From: UBA7446 sp038143535
GTDB taxonomy: Bacteria > Bacteroidota > Bacteroidia > Flavobacteriales > Flavobacteriaceae
Assembly: GCA_038143535.1 (NCBI GenBank)
Contig: JAYQMD010000001.1
Location: forward strand, 310,001-374,000
Direction: 5' to 3'
Length of the DNA: 64,000 nt
This document shows positions 1 through 9,920 of the stretch, in pieces (position 1 is the first letter of the stretch; each line of letters begins with the position of its first letter). The position numbers and the translations under genes were made by a program. Under the pieces are notes generated by a model. The model worked only from the letters and a program-made list of their open reading frames with translations. It did not search any database and was not told where the DNA came from.

Positions 1-3000
1 GATTTAAACTGCCAACCCTTTCAGAACTCTACAAACATCTATTTGATGACAACTTTGATCAAGCGCACAATGCCACCGCAGATGTAGAGGCTACAGCCCG
101 AACATTTTTTGAATTGCTGCGTCAAAATAAATTTCCTGCAAACCAAATCACAGATGGTGAGCTCCTTGTCTCACGTCTAAATGAAACTTTTGAAGAAGCT
201 GTGCCGTTAATAGGCCTGTCACACACCGACCTAAAGGCAGCATCGGCAAAACTAATTCAAGAGGTGCAAACGCCTGTTTCTACACCCGCTCCAACAACCA
301 AAACAGCACTCAGCACGCCTTTTGCACACTTGCACACCCTTTCGCAGTTTACGGTATTGCAGTCTACCATTAGGGTAAAAGAACTAGCCGAAACAGCAGA
401 CCAAATGGGGATGCCAGCTGTTGCATTAACAGATTTGGGCAATTTGATGGGCGCGTTTCATTTTGTAAAATCTGTCAAACAAGTCAATGCCAGTCGTGCC
501 GAAGATGACGATAGGCCGCCGCTCAAGCCCATAGTGGGCATCACGCTCAATGTGTGCGAAGACCACTTGGACCGCAGTCGAAGGGATGATGGGTATCAGA
601 TGGTTTTTCTTGCTAAAAACAAAGCCGGTTACCAAAACCTATCCAAGCTATCTTCCTTGGCATATACCAAAGGGTTCTATTATGTGCCTCGTGTTGACAG
701 AAAATTAATACAGCAGTACAAAGACAACCTCATTGTGCTGACGGGGAATGTCTACGGCGAAGTGCCTTCCAAACTACTCAACGTAGGCGAAAAGCAGGCA
801 GCGAATGCGCTGTTGTGGTGGAAAGAACAATTTCAAGAGGATCTCTATATTGAAATCATGCGGCACCATCAGGAGGATGAAAACCGCATCAATCCTGTAC
901 TTATTCAATTCTCACAAAGGTACAATGTAAAACTTGTCGCTACGAACTCTGTGTTTTATCTAAAGCAAGAGGAAGCCAACGCGCATGATATATTATTGTG
1001 TGTTAAGGACGGAGAAAAACAAACAACGCCTATTGGGCGCAGCCGTGGTTACAGGTATGGCCTTCCAAATCAAGAATATTATTTCAAGACGCCAGCACAG
1101 ATGCAAGAATTGTTTACCGATGTGCCGCAAGCATTGGAAAGCATAGCTGAAATCCTTAATAAAATAACTGCTTTTGATTTAGCCCGAGAAGTATTGCTTC
1201 CAAAATTTGATATACCCGATGCATTTCAATCTGCCGAAGACAATGCCGATGGGGGGAAGCGGGGCGAAAATGCCTACCTGCGCCACTACTTATGAAGGGG
1301 CTAAAGCCAGGTATGGAACCTTAAATGATGAACTTAAAGAACGCATTGATTTTGAATTGAGCGTTATTGAAAACACAGGGTATCCGGGTTACTTTTTAAT
1401 TGTACAAGACTTTATTGCTGCTGCAAGAGAAATGGAAGTGTCGGTTGGGCCAGGACGTGGATCTGCCGCAGGCTCTGTGGTGGCCTACTGCCTAAAGATC
1501 ACGAACATAGATCCCATTGAGTACGACTTACTTTTTGAGCGTTTCCTAAATCCCGACCGTGTAAGCTTGCCTGATATTGATATTGATTTTGATGACGAAG
1601 GAAGATCAAAAGTCATTGATTACGTAATTGAAAAGTACGGATCAAACCAAGTGGCACAAATTATTACCTATGGAACCATGGCAGCCAAATCGTCTATTCG
1701 GGATACCGCGCGTGTGTTGGACCTGTCGTTGGGCGATGCAGATCGGCTAGCCAAGTTGGTTCCTAACATGAAGTTGAAGAAAATCTTCAATTTGGAGGAT
1801 AAGGCACTAAAAGATGCCTTGCGCTCTGACGAGTTTGCTTGTGTTACCCAATTGAAATCCATAGCAGAAGGAAGCGACTTAGAGGCTGAGACACTCAAGC
1901 AAGCCCAAATATTAGAGGGGTCTTTACGAAACACTGGAACACATGCATGCGGTGTAATCATCACACCCGATGATATTACAGAATTTGTTCCTATCGCTAC
2001 TGCAAAGGACTCTGAATTATACGTTACTCAGTTTGACAACTCAGTTGTGGAGGATGCTGGGCTATTGAAAATGGACTTTTTAGGACTGAAGACACTCACG
2101 CTCATAAAAGACACGGTTAAAATCGTCAAATACCAACGCAATATTGAGCTTAATCCAGATGAATTTCCACTAGATGACGCACCCACTTATGCGCTGTTTC
2201 AGCACGGTGAAACCGTTGGGATTTTTCAGTATGAAAGTGCGGGAATGCAAAAATACCTTCGTGACTTAAAGCCTAATGTATTTGAAGATTTAATTGCCAT
2301 GAATGCGCTATACCGCCCAGGGCCACTAGAATACATCCCCAGCTTTGTTCGTAGAAAAAATGGCCAGGAGGAAATCACTTACGATTTACCAGTCATGGAG
2401 CAGTACCTTAAACAAACCTATGGTATTACGGTATATCAAGAGCAAGTGATGCAATTATCTCAAGCATTGGCAGGGTTCACCAAAGGGGAAGCCGATGTAC
2501 TGCGAAAGGCAATGGGTAAAAAGATTTTTGCTTTACTGCAGCAGTTAAAGCCTAAGTTTCTAAACGGCGGAGAAGAACGGGGTCACCCAAGAGAAGTACT
2601 TGAAAAGATTTGGAAAGACTGGGAGGCATTTGCTTCCTATGCCTTTAATAAATCACACTCCACATGCTACGCTTGGATTGCTTATCAAACGGCTTACCTA
2701 AAAGCAAACTATCCCGCAGAATATATGGCAGCGGCACTGTCTAATAATATGAACGACATAAAGCAAGTCAGCTTCTTTATGGAGAGTGTCGCAGGATGGG
2801 CATATTGGTTCTTGGGCCCGATGTCAATGAATCATTCTACAAGTTTACCGTAAACGACAAAGGAGCCATTCGCTTTGGTATGGGTGCCGTTAAGGGTGTT
2901 GGTCGCGCTGCAGTTGAGACCATAGTCGCACATCGTCAAGAGAAGCCTTATGAATCTATTTTTGATTTGACACAGCGCATTGATCTTCGGGCAGCCAACA

Positions 3001-3886
3001 AAAAATCGTTTGAAAGCTTGATACTTGCAGGGGGTTAGACTCCTTGTCTGATGCACACCGATCGCAATATTTTCATCACAACGGAGATGGGGTGACTTTT
3101 GTTGAGAAGGCACTCAAATACGGCGCACAACACCAAGAAAACGAGCAATCTTCACAGGTAAGTTTGTTTGGTGCCGATGCCGCAGTTACCATCGCCACGC
3201 CAGAACTCCCTATTTGTGAGCCTTGGACCGCTCTAAAGAAGTTAAAGCAAGAAAAAGAAGTAGTTGGCATTTATATTTCAGCCCACCCTCTTGATGATTT
3301 TGCACCTGCGATGAAACATTTTTGCAATGCAAAACTCGGGGTGTTCAATGACATGGATGCTTTGGTAAATAAGGAGTTGAGTTTTGGCGGCATGGTTGGA
3401 GAGGTAGACCATCGCGTATCTAAGAATGGAAAAGGTTGGGCCATGTTTATTTTAGAAGATTTTGAAGAGTCTTTTCAATTTAAAATATTTGGAGAGGAGT
3501 ACCTCAAATACCGACATTTTTTGGTGGAGGATAACTTTATTCACGTCAAGGCTTATGTAAGAGAAGGTTGGTTAAATCGTGAAACGGGAAAAAGAGGCGC
3601 TGCAAGAATGCAGTTCAATGCTTTCCAGTTACTTCAAGACACCCTGACCACCAGCACACACAAAATAACACTTAAACTAGATGTGGCCCATGCCGACGAA
3701 AAGCTGGCTTCCTTTTTAGACACGCTCTTTAAAAAGCACAAGGGAGATCACAAAGTAGATATGACATTCTATGAAACGGAAGAGGAGATTAAGCTACATT
3801 CCATAAGCCGTAAACTCAAAGTACACGTTGGCGGCGAACTGTTAGAAGCTTTGGACGCATATCCCGTTGCCTACAAACTGAATTAA
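1..3886 (+). CDS. dnaE: DNA polymerase III alpha subunit with N-terminal exonuclease segment; 5' end outside window, three frameshifts
   Basis: This is the replicative polymerase. The first codons read the end of a DnaQ-like 3'-5' exonuclease, with the ExoIII motif HNATADVEA at about nt 69-95, so this is the fused exonuclease-polymerase form. A PHP domain follows (HLH near nt 322), then the polymerase palm with GPGRGSAAGS and the catalytic PDIDIDF near nt 1570. The OB-fold and C-terminal part run to 3886. The reading frame breaks three times. At about 1287 the frame changes after LRH and resumes at TYEGAK (one extra or two missing bases). At about 2788 one base is missing between FFMES and RRMGI. 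At about 3033 one base is missing in a G run between ILAGG and DSLSDAH. All conserved segments are present in order, so a functional gene with sequence errors is more likely than a pseudogene. trxA follows on the same strand. Confidence 0.95.
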
Positions 3887-3935
3887 CTATTGATTATACA
3901 AATATCTCAATAGCGACTACTGATGCATTGTTGTA

Positions 3936-3964
3936 TTGATTTGTAAAAAAACAATGTACATTTG
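3936..3964 (+). promoter_or_regulatory. Promoter of trxA
   Basis: TTG at 3936-3938 and TACATTTG at 3957-3964 are separated by 18 nt. This matches the Bacteroidetes sigma-A consensus (TTG, 17-23 nt, TAnnTTTG). The trxA start codon lies 20 nt further on. Confidence 0.65.
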
Positions 3965-3984
3965 GATATCCAAAAAATTATGTT

Positions 3985-4302
3985 ATGGCATTAGAAATTA
4001 CAGATTCATCCTTCGAAGAAGTTGTGTTAAAATCCAGTCAACCTGTATTGGTTGATTTTTGGGCAGAGTGGTGTGGTCCTTGCCGCATGGTAGGCCCCAT
4101 TATTGATGAGCTCAGTAACGAATATAAGGGCAAAGCCGTTGTGGGCAAAGTAGACGTAGACAACAACCAAAAGTTTGCTGCCAAATTTGGGGTTCGTAAT
4201 ATTCCAACGGTGCTTTTATTTAAAAATGGTGAGCTCGTTGATCGCAAGGTTGGTGTGTCTCCAAAGGCTGTTTACGCCACTGCAATTGACCAACAGTTGT
4301 AG
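3985..4302 (+). CDS. trxA: Thioredoxin
   Basis: This is a cytoplasmic thiol-disulfide reductant of 105 residues, the usual thioredoxin length. The redox motif WCGPC lies at residues 29-33, preceded by the typical strand VLVDFWAE. The cis-proline loop is visible in NIPTVLLFKNGE. There is no signal peptide. A consensus promoter lies just upstream, so the gene probably has its own transcript although it sits directly behind dnaE. The next gene on this strand is tRNA-Asp, 64 nt downstream. Confidence 0.95.
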   Translation: MALEITDSSFEEVVLKSSQPVLVDFWAEWCGPCRMVGPIIDELSNEYKGKAVVGKVDVDNNQKFAAKFGVRNIPTVLLFKNGELVDRKVGVSPKAVYATAIDQQL

Positions 4303-4320
4303 TCAAAAATCTTTTTGCTT

Positions 4321-4349
4321 TTGTGTATCCGAAAATGCGTGTATATTTG
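4321..4349 (+). promoter_or_regulatory. Promoter of tRNA-Asp
   Basis: TTG at 4321-4323, an 18-nt spacer and TATATTTG at 4342-4349 match the Bacteroidetes consensus. The tRNA 5' end is 18 nt downstream. Confidence 0.65.
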
Positions 4350-4366
4350 CACGCACTTAACGTAAG

Positions 4367-4440
4367 GGTCTGGTAGTTCAGCTGGTTAGAATACATGCCT
4401 GTCACGCATGGGGTCGCGGGTTCGAGTCCCGTCCAGACCG
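4367..4440 (+). tRNA. tRNA-Asp (GTC)
   Basis: This is a 74-nt cloverleaf. The acceptor stem GGTCTGG at 4367-4373 pairs with CCAGACC at 4433-4439, and the discriminator is G4440, as expected for Asp. The anticodon GTC is at 4401-4403 inside the loop of the CATGC/GCATG stem. The T-arm GCGGGTTCGAGTCCCGT is canonical. The 3' CCA is not encoded. Confidence 0.97.
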
Positions 4441-4479
4441 CAGAGCTTAAAAAGCTTTCAATATTAATGCGTTGTGTTG

Positions 4480-4552
4480 CTTGCAAACAGTTGTTTGCAA
4501 GAGGTTCGTAGGAGAACCCATGAGAAGCTTTCCTGTTTTGGAGGGCTTTTTT
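4480..4552 (+). other. Three consecutive hairpins downstream of tRNA-Asp, the last a Rho-independent terminator
   Basis: Hairpin 1 is a perfect 10-bp inverted repeat, CTTGCAAACA / TGTTTGCAAG, at about 4480-4501. Hairpin 2 is GGTTC / GAACC at 4503-4518 with a 6-nt loop. Hairpin 3 is a 9-bp stem (4525-4533 with 4540-4548, two G-U pairs) followed by a T run to 4552, which has terminator form. Hairpins 1 and 2 are not needed for termination. The segment could be a tRNA trailer or a separate small RNA made from the tRNA promoter. I do not recognise a known RNA family in it. Confidence 0.55.
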
Positions 4553-4576
4553 GCTTTTATAAGGTATTAAATGAGG

Positions 4577-5806
4577 TTAACTTGATGGCGCTTGCTGTTC
4601 GAATTCGAACAGTTTAATTTGGAAATAAGCCGCAGAAGCGATAATATGATCGAACAAATCACCTGATATGTTTTCGTGATTTTTCCATTGTTTGTTTATA
4701 GTAAACGCATACACTTCTAAGGGAATTCCATTTGGCGTTGGTGGTAGTTGCCTACACATAACCGTTAAATTTTGATTGATTTCTGGATGTTGTTCCAAAA
4801 AGGTTTGTATGTATGAGCGGAACAATCCAAGATTGGTCAAGTTTCTTCCATTTAACGGAACAGAAGTGTCGGCTTTAAGTGCCTCATTGTAGGCATGAAT
4901 ATCTTTTTTCTTTTCATTAACCACATCCCGAAAACGTTCAACTTGTCCTATGATATCCAGCTCATTTTCATTTAAAAAGCGGACAGAAGATGCGCGAATA
5001 TATATAGGTCGCTTCACTCTACGCCCTTCAGACTCGCTCATGCCACGCCAGTTTTTAATGGAGCTTGACAGCAGTTTATAGGTTGGTACTGTTGTAATGG
5101 TTTTATCAAAATTTTGAATTTTGATGGTTGATAAATTTATTTCTATCACATCCCCATCTGCTCCATAAGACTCCATGGTGATCCAGTCGCCTATACGGAC
5201 CAAATCATTTGCGCTTATTTGAATACTGGCAACAAAGCCCAAAATGGTATCCTTGAACACTAATAGGATAACTGCTGAAATAGCTCCAAGGCCAGTAAAG
5301 AAATATACGAGCTCTTTGCCCGAAAGTATGGAAAGTGAAAGCAATATACCGATACCCCATAAAAAAATCATGACCACCTGTATGTAGCTGTCAATGGGTT
5401 TGTCTTTAAATTGTTTTTGCTTTTGTAGCTGTTGCCTAAAGGTTCTTAAAAGACTTCTTATGATAAGTATAGCAATCAATACCGCATAAACGTCAACTAT
5501 GGCTGTAATCCACGAATCAACCTTGTCGTTGCCGTTGCTCCAGAATGGAATAGCAGCATGGAGGAAGAAGTAAGGCACAAAGCGAGAAACGTTTTTGGGT
5601 AGCTTGTGTTCGATTAGCGCATCATCGATAGTGGTTTTTGTAGCGCTTGAAATCTTATGAGAAACATTAACAAGTATAGAACGCGCCACAACACGCAATA
5701 CCCAAGAAATGATTAGAAGTACAATGGTAATGGCAGTAAAATCGGCCCACCAGGCCCATGTTTGGGACCAATTGTTATTTATAAGAAAGTCGTAAATTGG
5801 ATGCAT
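4577..5806 (-). CDS. Small-conductance mechanosensitive channel, MscS family
   Basis: This 409-residue membrane protein has four or five hydrophobic segments in its first half: about residues 20-40, 70-90 (weak), 85-105, 130-155 and 157-175. A conserved MscS core follows, with TGLGAISAVILLVFKDTILGFVASIQI as the pore-lining and beta-domain entry, then the cytoplasmic beta domain around IGDWITMESYGADGDVIEI. The long C-terminal part resembles the YbdG-like subgroup. It would open on hypo-osmotic shock to release solutes. It stands alone on the minus strand and runs towards tRNA-Asp. A terminator for the next minus-strand operon lies just upstream of its start. Confidence 0.88.
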   Translation of the reverse strand: MHPIYDFLINNNWSQTWAWWADFTAITIVLLIISWVLRVVARSILVNVSHKISSATKTTIDDALIEHKLPKNVSRFVPYFFLHAAIPFWSNGNDKVDSWITAIVDVYAVLIAILIIRSLLRTFRQQLQKQKQFKDKPIDSYIQVVMIFLWGIGILLSLSILSGKELVYFFTGLGAISAVILLVFKDTILGFVASIQISANDLVRIGDWITMESYGADGDVIEINLSTIKIQNFDKTITTVPTYKLLSSSIKNWRGMSESEGRRVKRPIYIRASSVRFLNENELDIIGQVERFRDVVNEKKKDIHAYNEALKADTSVPLNGRNLTNLGLFRSYIQTFLEQHPEINQNLTVMCRQLPPTPNGIPLEVYAFTINKQWKNHENISGDLFDHIIASAAYFQIKLFEFEQQAPSS

Positions 5807-5856
5807 ATCGCTAAATTATCAATAAATTAGTAAACAAAAGGCATAATTAGTGACCC

Positions 5857-5888
5857 AAAAAAAAACCCGCACTTCGAACAGTGCGGGT
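5857..5888 (-). terminator. Rho-independent terminator of the HMG-CoA reductase / GHMP kinase operon
   Basis: Read on the minus strand, the stem ACCCGCAC / GTGCGGGT (arms 5881-5888 and 5865-5872, 8-nt loop) is followed by nine T residues. It lies about 170 nt after the end of the GHMP kinase gene. The stretch 5889-6060 between them has no supported gene. Confidence 0.8.
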
Positions 5889-6060
5889 GTCAAAACAATA
5901 ACCAATAAAAAATGTTACGACATTACATACTACCTACTCACGAACCGTGCCAAACTTGCTTCTACCCCTTTTTTTTTGTGTTTTGTTATTTATTTACCTA
6001 AACAGTGCCAAAACAGTTGCCCAGTCATCCTGCATGCACCCTTAGACTTAAAACACGTAA

Positions 6061-6963
6061 CTAGTTGACTATTAATGATTGGTATGTCAAACAAGTATTG
6101 TACCCTTTTTGAGCAAAATAATTTGGTGTGTCCGCAGCTCCACAAGCCAAAATAAAATCACCACCCCACGCACCTAAGCTTTTGATTACTCCAGAATAAT
6201 CATCAAATAACCGTTTTTGAATGGGCGTAGCATTGATCAAATTGGCAATAATTGCCTCGTGTTCCGTCATTAAGTTTTGAAAATCTATTGCTGTTGCGTC
6301 CCCTAAAAAGGAAAGCGTTAGGTCATTTATTTTTTTCATTTTTTGTGGCGTGAGTACCTCCCTGTCAAAGGCGGCCACTGCCTGCTGGCTGTCTTGCTTT
6401 TGATTGAGGTACACAAAAAACAACTGGTCTTTAAACGTGGGATTAAAATCAACCGCGGTTATGGTTGGATGAATCGCATTTGTGCGTTCATACAAAAGCG
6501 CACCATCAGCGGTTGCACAAGCAATGTCATAGCCACTTCCACCAAATACCTCTTGAAGCAGTACATAAGGATTTACATCAGACCATTGGGCCAACAACGA
6601 AACCAGCGTGGAAGAACTTCCCAGCCCCCAACTGCGATCAAACGCTAACTTGCTTTCAAACAGCAGCCCATCGGTAGCTGCTAAAAGCGTTGGATTTGCT
6701 TCGTTGATAGATAGAAAGAGTTGTTGTAAACGCTGTCCAACAGTATCGTTTTGCTTTAGTGGCGCAAAAGTTTTTATGTCAAAGCTATTTTCATACCACA
6801 ACTGCCCATTGACATCAATACTTCTCCACGTAATTAGCTTAGATGAGGTTTCGGTAATGTTTAGTGATTGTCCTAATTTGGTAGGTAGTGCAAGTGCTCT
6901 GGCCCCACCCAAAACGGCATATTCGGCTGTCAACAATACTTTTCCATTGGCGAAAAACTTCAT
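6061..6963 (-). CDS. GHMP-family kinase, GYDIA type (mevalonate pathway)
   Basis: This 300-residue protein starts with MKFFANGKVLLTAEYAVLGG, the usual GHMP N-terminus. It has the phosphate-binding loop SWGLGSSSTLVSLL and the GSGYDIACATADGALLYE segment that names the GYDIA group common in Flavobacteria. Its start overlaps the end of the HMG-CoA reductase gene by 4 nt (ATGA), so the two are translationally coupled. That context points to phosphorylation of mevalonate or a downstream intermediate in isoprenoid synthesis. Substrate assignment is inference; sequence alone does not separate mevalonate kinase from phosphomevalonate kinase. Confidence 0.85.
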   Translation of the reverse strand: MKFFANGKVLLTAEYAVLGGARALALPTKLGQSLNITETSSKLITWRSIDVNGQLWYENSFDIKTFAPLKQNDTVGQRLQQLFLSINEANPTLLAATDGLLFESKLAFDRSWGLGSSSTLVSLLAQWSDVNPYVLLQEVFGGSGYDIACATADGALLYERTNAIHPTITAVDFNPTFKDQLFFVYLNQKQDSQQAVAAFDREVLTPQKMKKINDLTLSFLGDATAIDFQNLMTEHEAIIANLINATPIQKRLFDDYSGVIKSLGAWGGDFILACGAADTPNYFAQKGYNTCLTYQSLIVN

Positions 6964-8291
6964 TCGTTTCGGAGTTTTGACAGCAAGTCAGTAACCGAAT
7001 GATGAGAAACGGTATTGACTTTAAAGTGTGCTATTGCTGCTTTTTTTTCAGATTCCGTTGCTTGAAGCTGATTTAAAATATTCAAGAGATGCATTTTCAT
7101 ATGCCCGTGTTGGATGCCCGTAGTAACCAAACTTTTTACCGCTGCAAAATTCTGTGCTAATCCCGCAACTGCAACTATCTGCATCAGTTCTTGCGCATTG
7201 GGTGTCCCCATGAGTTCGTGACACCAACGCACCAATGGATGAAGTTTGGTCAATCCACCAACGGTACCTATTGCCAACGGAACTCTTAGTGAAAATTTAA
7301 AAATATCGTCTTTAATTTCCGCCTTAGAAAGACTGCGGTATTGCCCGCTAGCTGCTGCATGGGCGTGTATGCCTGCGGCCACTGCTCTAAAGTCATTTCC
7401 ACTGGCCATTACGACGGCGTCTATGCCATTCATAACCCCTTTGTTGTGCGTCACCGCTCGGAAGGGTTCTACTTCTGCAATCCTTACGGCTTGCACAAAC
7501 TTCTCGGCAAAAAGTTTGCTTGCTTCAGTAGTTGGCAAAAGTTCATCTACTGGACAACTAACACTAGCTTCAACCAGGCAGTTGGGCACATAGTTAGACA
7601 AGATGCTCATGACTACCTCGATGGCTTTTTCTTCTATAGAAAAATCAGCGTATTTTGCGGCCAATGCTTTCAGCTGGGTGGCCAGTTGTTCTAAACAGGA
7701 ATTGATGAAATTTGCGCCCATAGCATCTTGGGTTTCGAAACGCACATCCAGCTGGTAATAACCTGCTATAGCATTGCTTTTGTCTACCAAGTTAAGTGCC
7801 CTAATGCCCCCGCCTCGGCTACGCATATTATTGGTGATTTTATCTGTTGATGCTAAAAGAGCTTTCTTGTGCTGCTCAAAAAATTGGTAAAGTTTTTTGG
7901 ATTCACCGCGATACATAAAATGAACCTGTCCAACCTTTTCGGTGCCCAGTACGGCTGCTGTAAACCCGCCTTTGGTACTCCAAAATTTGGCGGCGTTGGA
8001 TGCTGCCGCAACCACGGAGCTTTCTTCAATCGCCATAGGGATGGTTAGAACGTTACCATTGATATTAAAATTCGGTGCCACACCCAGCGGCATATAAAAA
8101 TTGGTTATGGCATTTTCGATAAACTCATCGTGGAGGGTTTGCAGTTCCTTGTTCCTGTGGTTGTAGTTTTGTAGCACTTCCAGTGCTTGAGCTGGATTGT
8201 GAAACTGCTGGCCTATCCAATCTAGTTTTTCAGCCTTGGTTTTTTTGGAAAACTCCGAAACGAATGCACCTTGTCCTTTGCCTTTTGTCAT
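6960..8291 (-). CDS. Hydroxymethylglutaryl-CoA reductase, class II
   Basis: This 443-residue enzyme reduces HMG-CoA to mevalonate. Class II hallmarks are visible: the catalytic Glu in MAIEESSVVAAASNAAKFW, the catalytic Lys in THNKGVMNGIDAV, the NDFR motif following it, the glycine-rich cofactor segment GTVGGLTKLHP, and a late His in GHMKMHLLN. Family members are often labelled degradative, but the coupled GHMP kinase argues for a biosynthetic mevalonate role here. A TATCTTTG -7 element lies only 4 nt upstream of the ATG, so the mRNA may have little or no leader. Confidence 0.92.
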   Translation of the reverse strand: MTKGKGQGAFVSEFSKKTKAEKLDWIGQQFHNPAQALEVLQNYNHRNKELQTLHDEFIENAITNFYMPLGVAPNFNINGNVLTIPMAIEESSVVAAASNAAKFWSTKGGFTAAVLGTEKVGQVHFMYRGESKKLYQFFEQHKKALLASTDKITNNMRSRGGGIRALNLVDKSNAIAGYYQLDVRFETQDAMGANFINSCLEQLATQLKALAAKYADFSIEEKAIEVVMSILSNYVPNCLVEASVSCPVDELLPTTEASKLFAEKFVQAVRIAEVEPFRAVTHNKGVMNGIDAVVMASGNDFRAVAAGIHAHAAASGQYRSLSKAEIKDDIFKFSLRVPLAIGTVGGLTKLHPLVRWCHELMGTPNAQELMQIVAVAGLAQNFAAVKSLVTTGIQHGHMKMHLLNILNQLQATESEKKAAIAHFKVNTVSHHSVTDLLSKLRNE

Positions 8292-8295
8292 ATTG

Positions 8296-8303
8296 CAAAG
8301 ATA
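8296..8303 (-). promoter_or_regulatory. Promoter -7 element of the HMG-CoA reductase operon
   Basis: TATCTTTG (minus strand) matches TAnnTTTG exactly and ends 4 nt before the ATG at 8291. No convincing -33 TTG is visible at the usual distance. Confidence 0.5.
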
Positions 8304-8365
8304 CGACTGTTGGGGAAAGTGTAACTTTATATAAAAATCCTATATTAGCTACCTATCAATATCTT

Positions 8366-9920
8366 ATGGAAGCACAATTTGGCGGTTCCGCCCTTAACCA
8401 AAAAACCATTTTAAACCACCCTGTGGGGTTATTTGTTTTATTTTTCACCGAAATGTGGGAGCGTTTTAGCTACTATGGCATGCGCGCCATCTTGGTGTTG
8501 TTCCTCACATCTTCCATCATGAATGACGGCTGGGCATGGTCCAACGAAGATGCCTTGCAGCTGTATGGACTTTACACAGGCTTGGTATACCTTACACCCA
8601 TTCTTGGCGGATTTTTCGCTGACAAGTTTTTAGGCTACCGAAATGCAACTGTCTTGGGTGCATTGATAATGACCTTAGGACATGCTTCCATGGCATTAGA
8701 AACTTTTACAGACTCCTTTTTCTACCTTGGTTTGGTATTGTTAATCATTGGTAATGGTTTTTTTAAACCCAATATTTCTTCTATTGTTGGGCAATTGTAT
8801 AAAGACGGAGACAAGCGCAAAGATGGCGGTTATACCATTTTTTATATGGGTATCAATGCCGGTGCTTTCTTGGGAATACTGCTCTGTGGGTACATAGGGG
8901 AAAAAGTAGGTTGGCATCTCGGTTTTGGCTTGGCTGGTATTTTTATGTTATTTGGAATGTTGCAGTTTTGGTTTGCACAAAAAATATTTGGCAATATTGG
9001 AATAACCCCCAAAAAGCTTGCAGAAGCACAGCCGGCTGACAAAGATCCAAAGCTAAATAAAGGATTTTCTAAGGTTGAAATAGACCGTTTGATTGTCATT
9101 GTTGTTTTTTCCATATTCACGATTTTCTTTTGGTGGGCATTTGAACAAGCAGGCGGCTCCATGACCATATTTGCAAAAGATTTCACCCAACGAACATTAG
9201 TTGGGGATGCTTCGAGTATTTTTAAGATAGCCAATACCATCATCACTCTTGTTCCAATGGTTGTTTTGACCATAGTGCTCTACGGCTTATTGTAAAATGC
9301 TCCGTAATTTTGTGTTGTCTAATCTCTTCCTAGGCGCAAGCTTTGCCATTATTTGGAGCATCGTTATCTGGATGATTGTTCGTGAGTTTTCAGTAACAGC
9401 AACCGAAATCCCCGCATCTTGGTTTTCAGTTCTGAATTCACTTTTTATTATTTTATTGGCACCTTTATTTTCTAAGATATGGGCTTCCAAATTCAACCCT
9501 AGCGGACCGATAAAATTTGCCATTGGTCTTATTCTTTTGGGAACAGGGTTTGCTTTCTTGGCTTTCGGTGCTTGGGGTATTCCGCTGGGTGCAGAAAAGG
9601 CCAGTGTTAGCATTATTTGGCTCATCTTGGCGTATTTGTTCCACACCATGGGAGAACTTTGCATTTCACCTGTTGGCTTGTCTTATGTGAGTAAGTTGGC
9701 CCCGATAAAGCTAGTTGGTCTTATGTTTGGTTTCTGGTTTGTATGCAGTGCTGTTGCAAATTATTTAGGAGGAAAAACGGGAAGTTATATTGACAAAATC
9801 TCAGAAGCCTACGGTTTGTCAAACTTTTTCTTGATTTTCTTTGTAATTCCCGTTTTGGCAGGAATCTTGATGGCTGTACTAAAACCAATTTTAATTAGAA
9901 AAATGCATGGAATTGATTAA
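8366..9920 (+). CDS. Proton-dependent oligopeptide (POT/PTR) transporter, frameshifted
   Basis: This is an inner-membrane MFS transporter for di- and tripeptides, about 517 residues once corrected. The start ATG at 8366 gives MEAQFGGSALNQKTILNHPVG, and the proton-coupling ExxER motif follows in FFTEMWERFSYYGMRA. The N-terminal bundle, the central linker and the later helices are all present. The frame breaks at about 9287-9293: LYGLL then TAA in the first frame, YCKMLRNFVLSNLF in the next. Removing one T restores GLCKMLRN. A longer upstream reading from 8183 overlaps the divergent HMG-CoA reductase gene and has no family support. The gene overlaps the next one by 14 nt. Confidence 0.9.

Noticed and set aside
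1284..3040. Programmed ribosomal frameshifting in dnaE
   Set aside because: Three shifts of both directions in one gene, none with a slippery heptamer plus downstream structure, and similar breaks in unrelated genes. Sequence error is simpler.
4480..4501. Second tRNA or tRNA fragment behind tRNA-Asp
   Set aside because: The 10-bp hairpin has a 2-nt loop and lacks a T-arm or acceptor stem.
8183..8365. Longer N-terminus for the POT transporter
   Set aside because: It overlaps the divergent HMG-CoA reductase gene and its promoter. The family N-terminus begins at the ATG at 8366.
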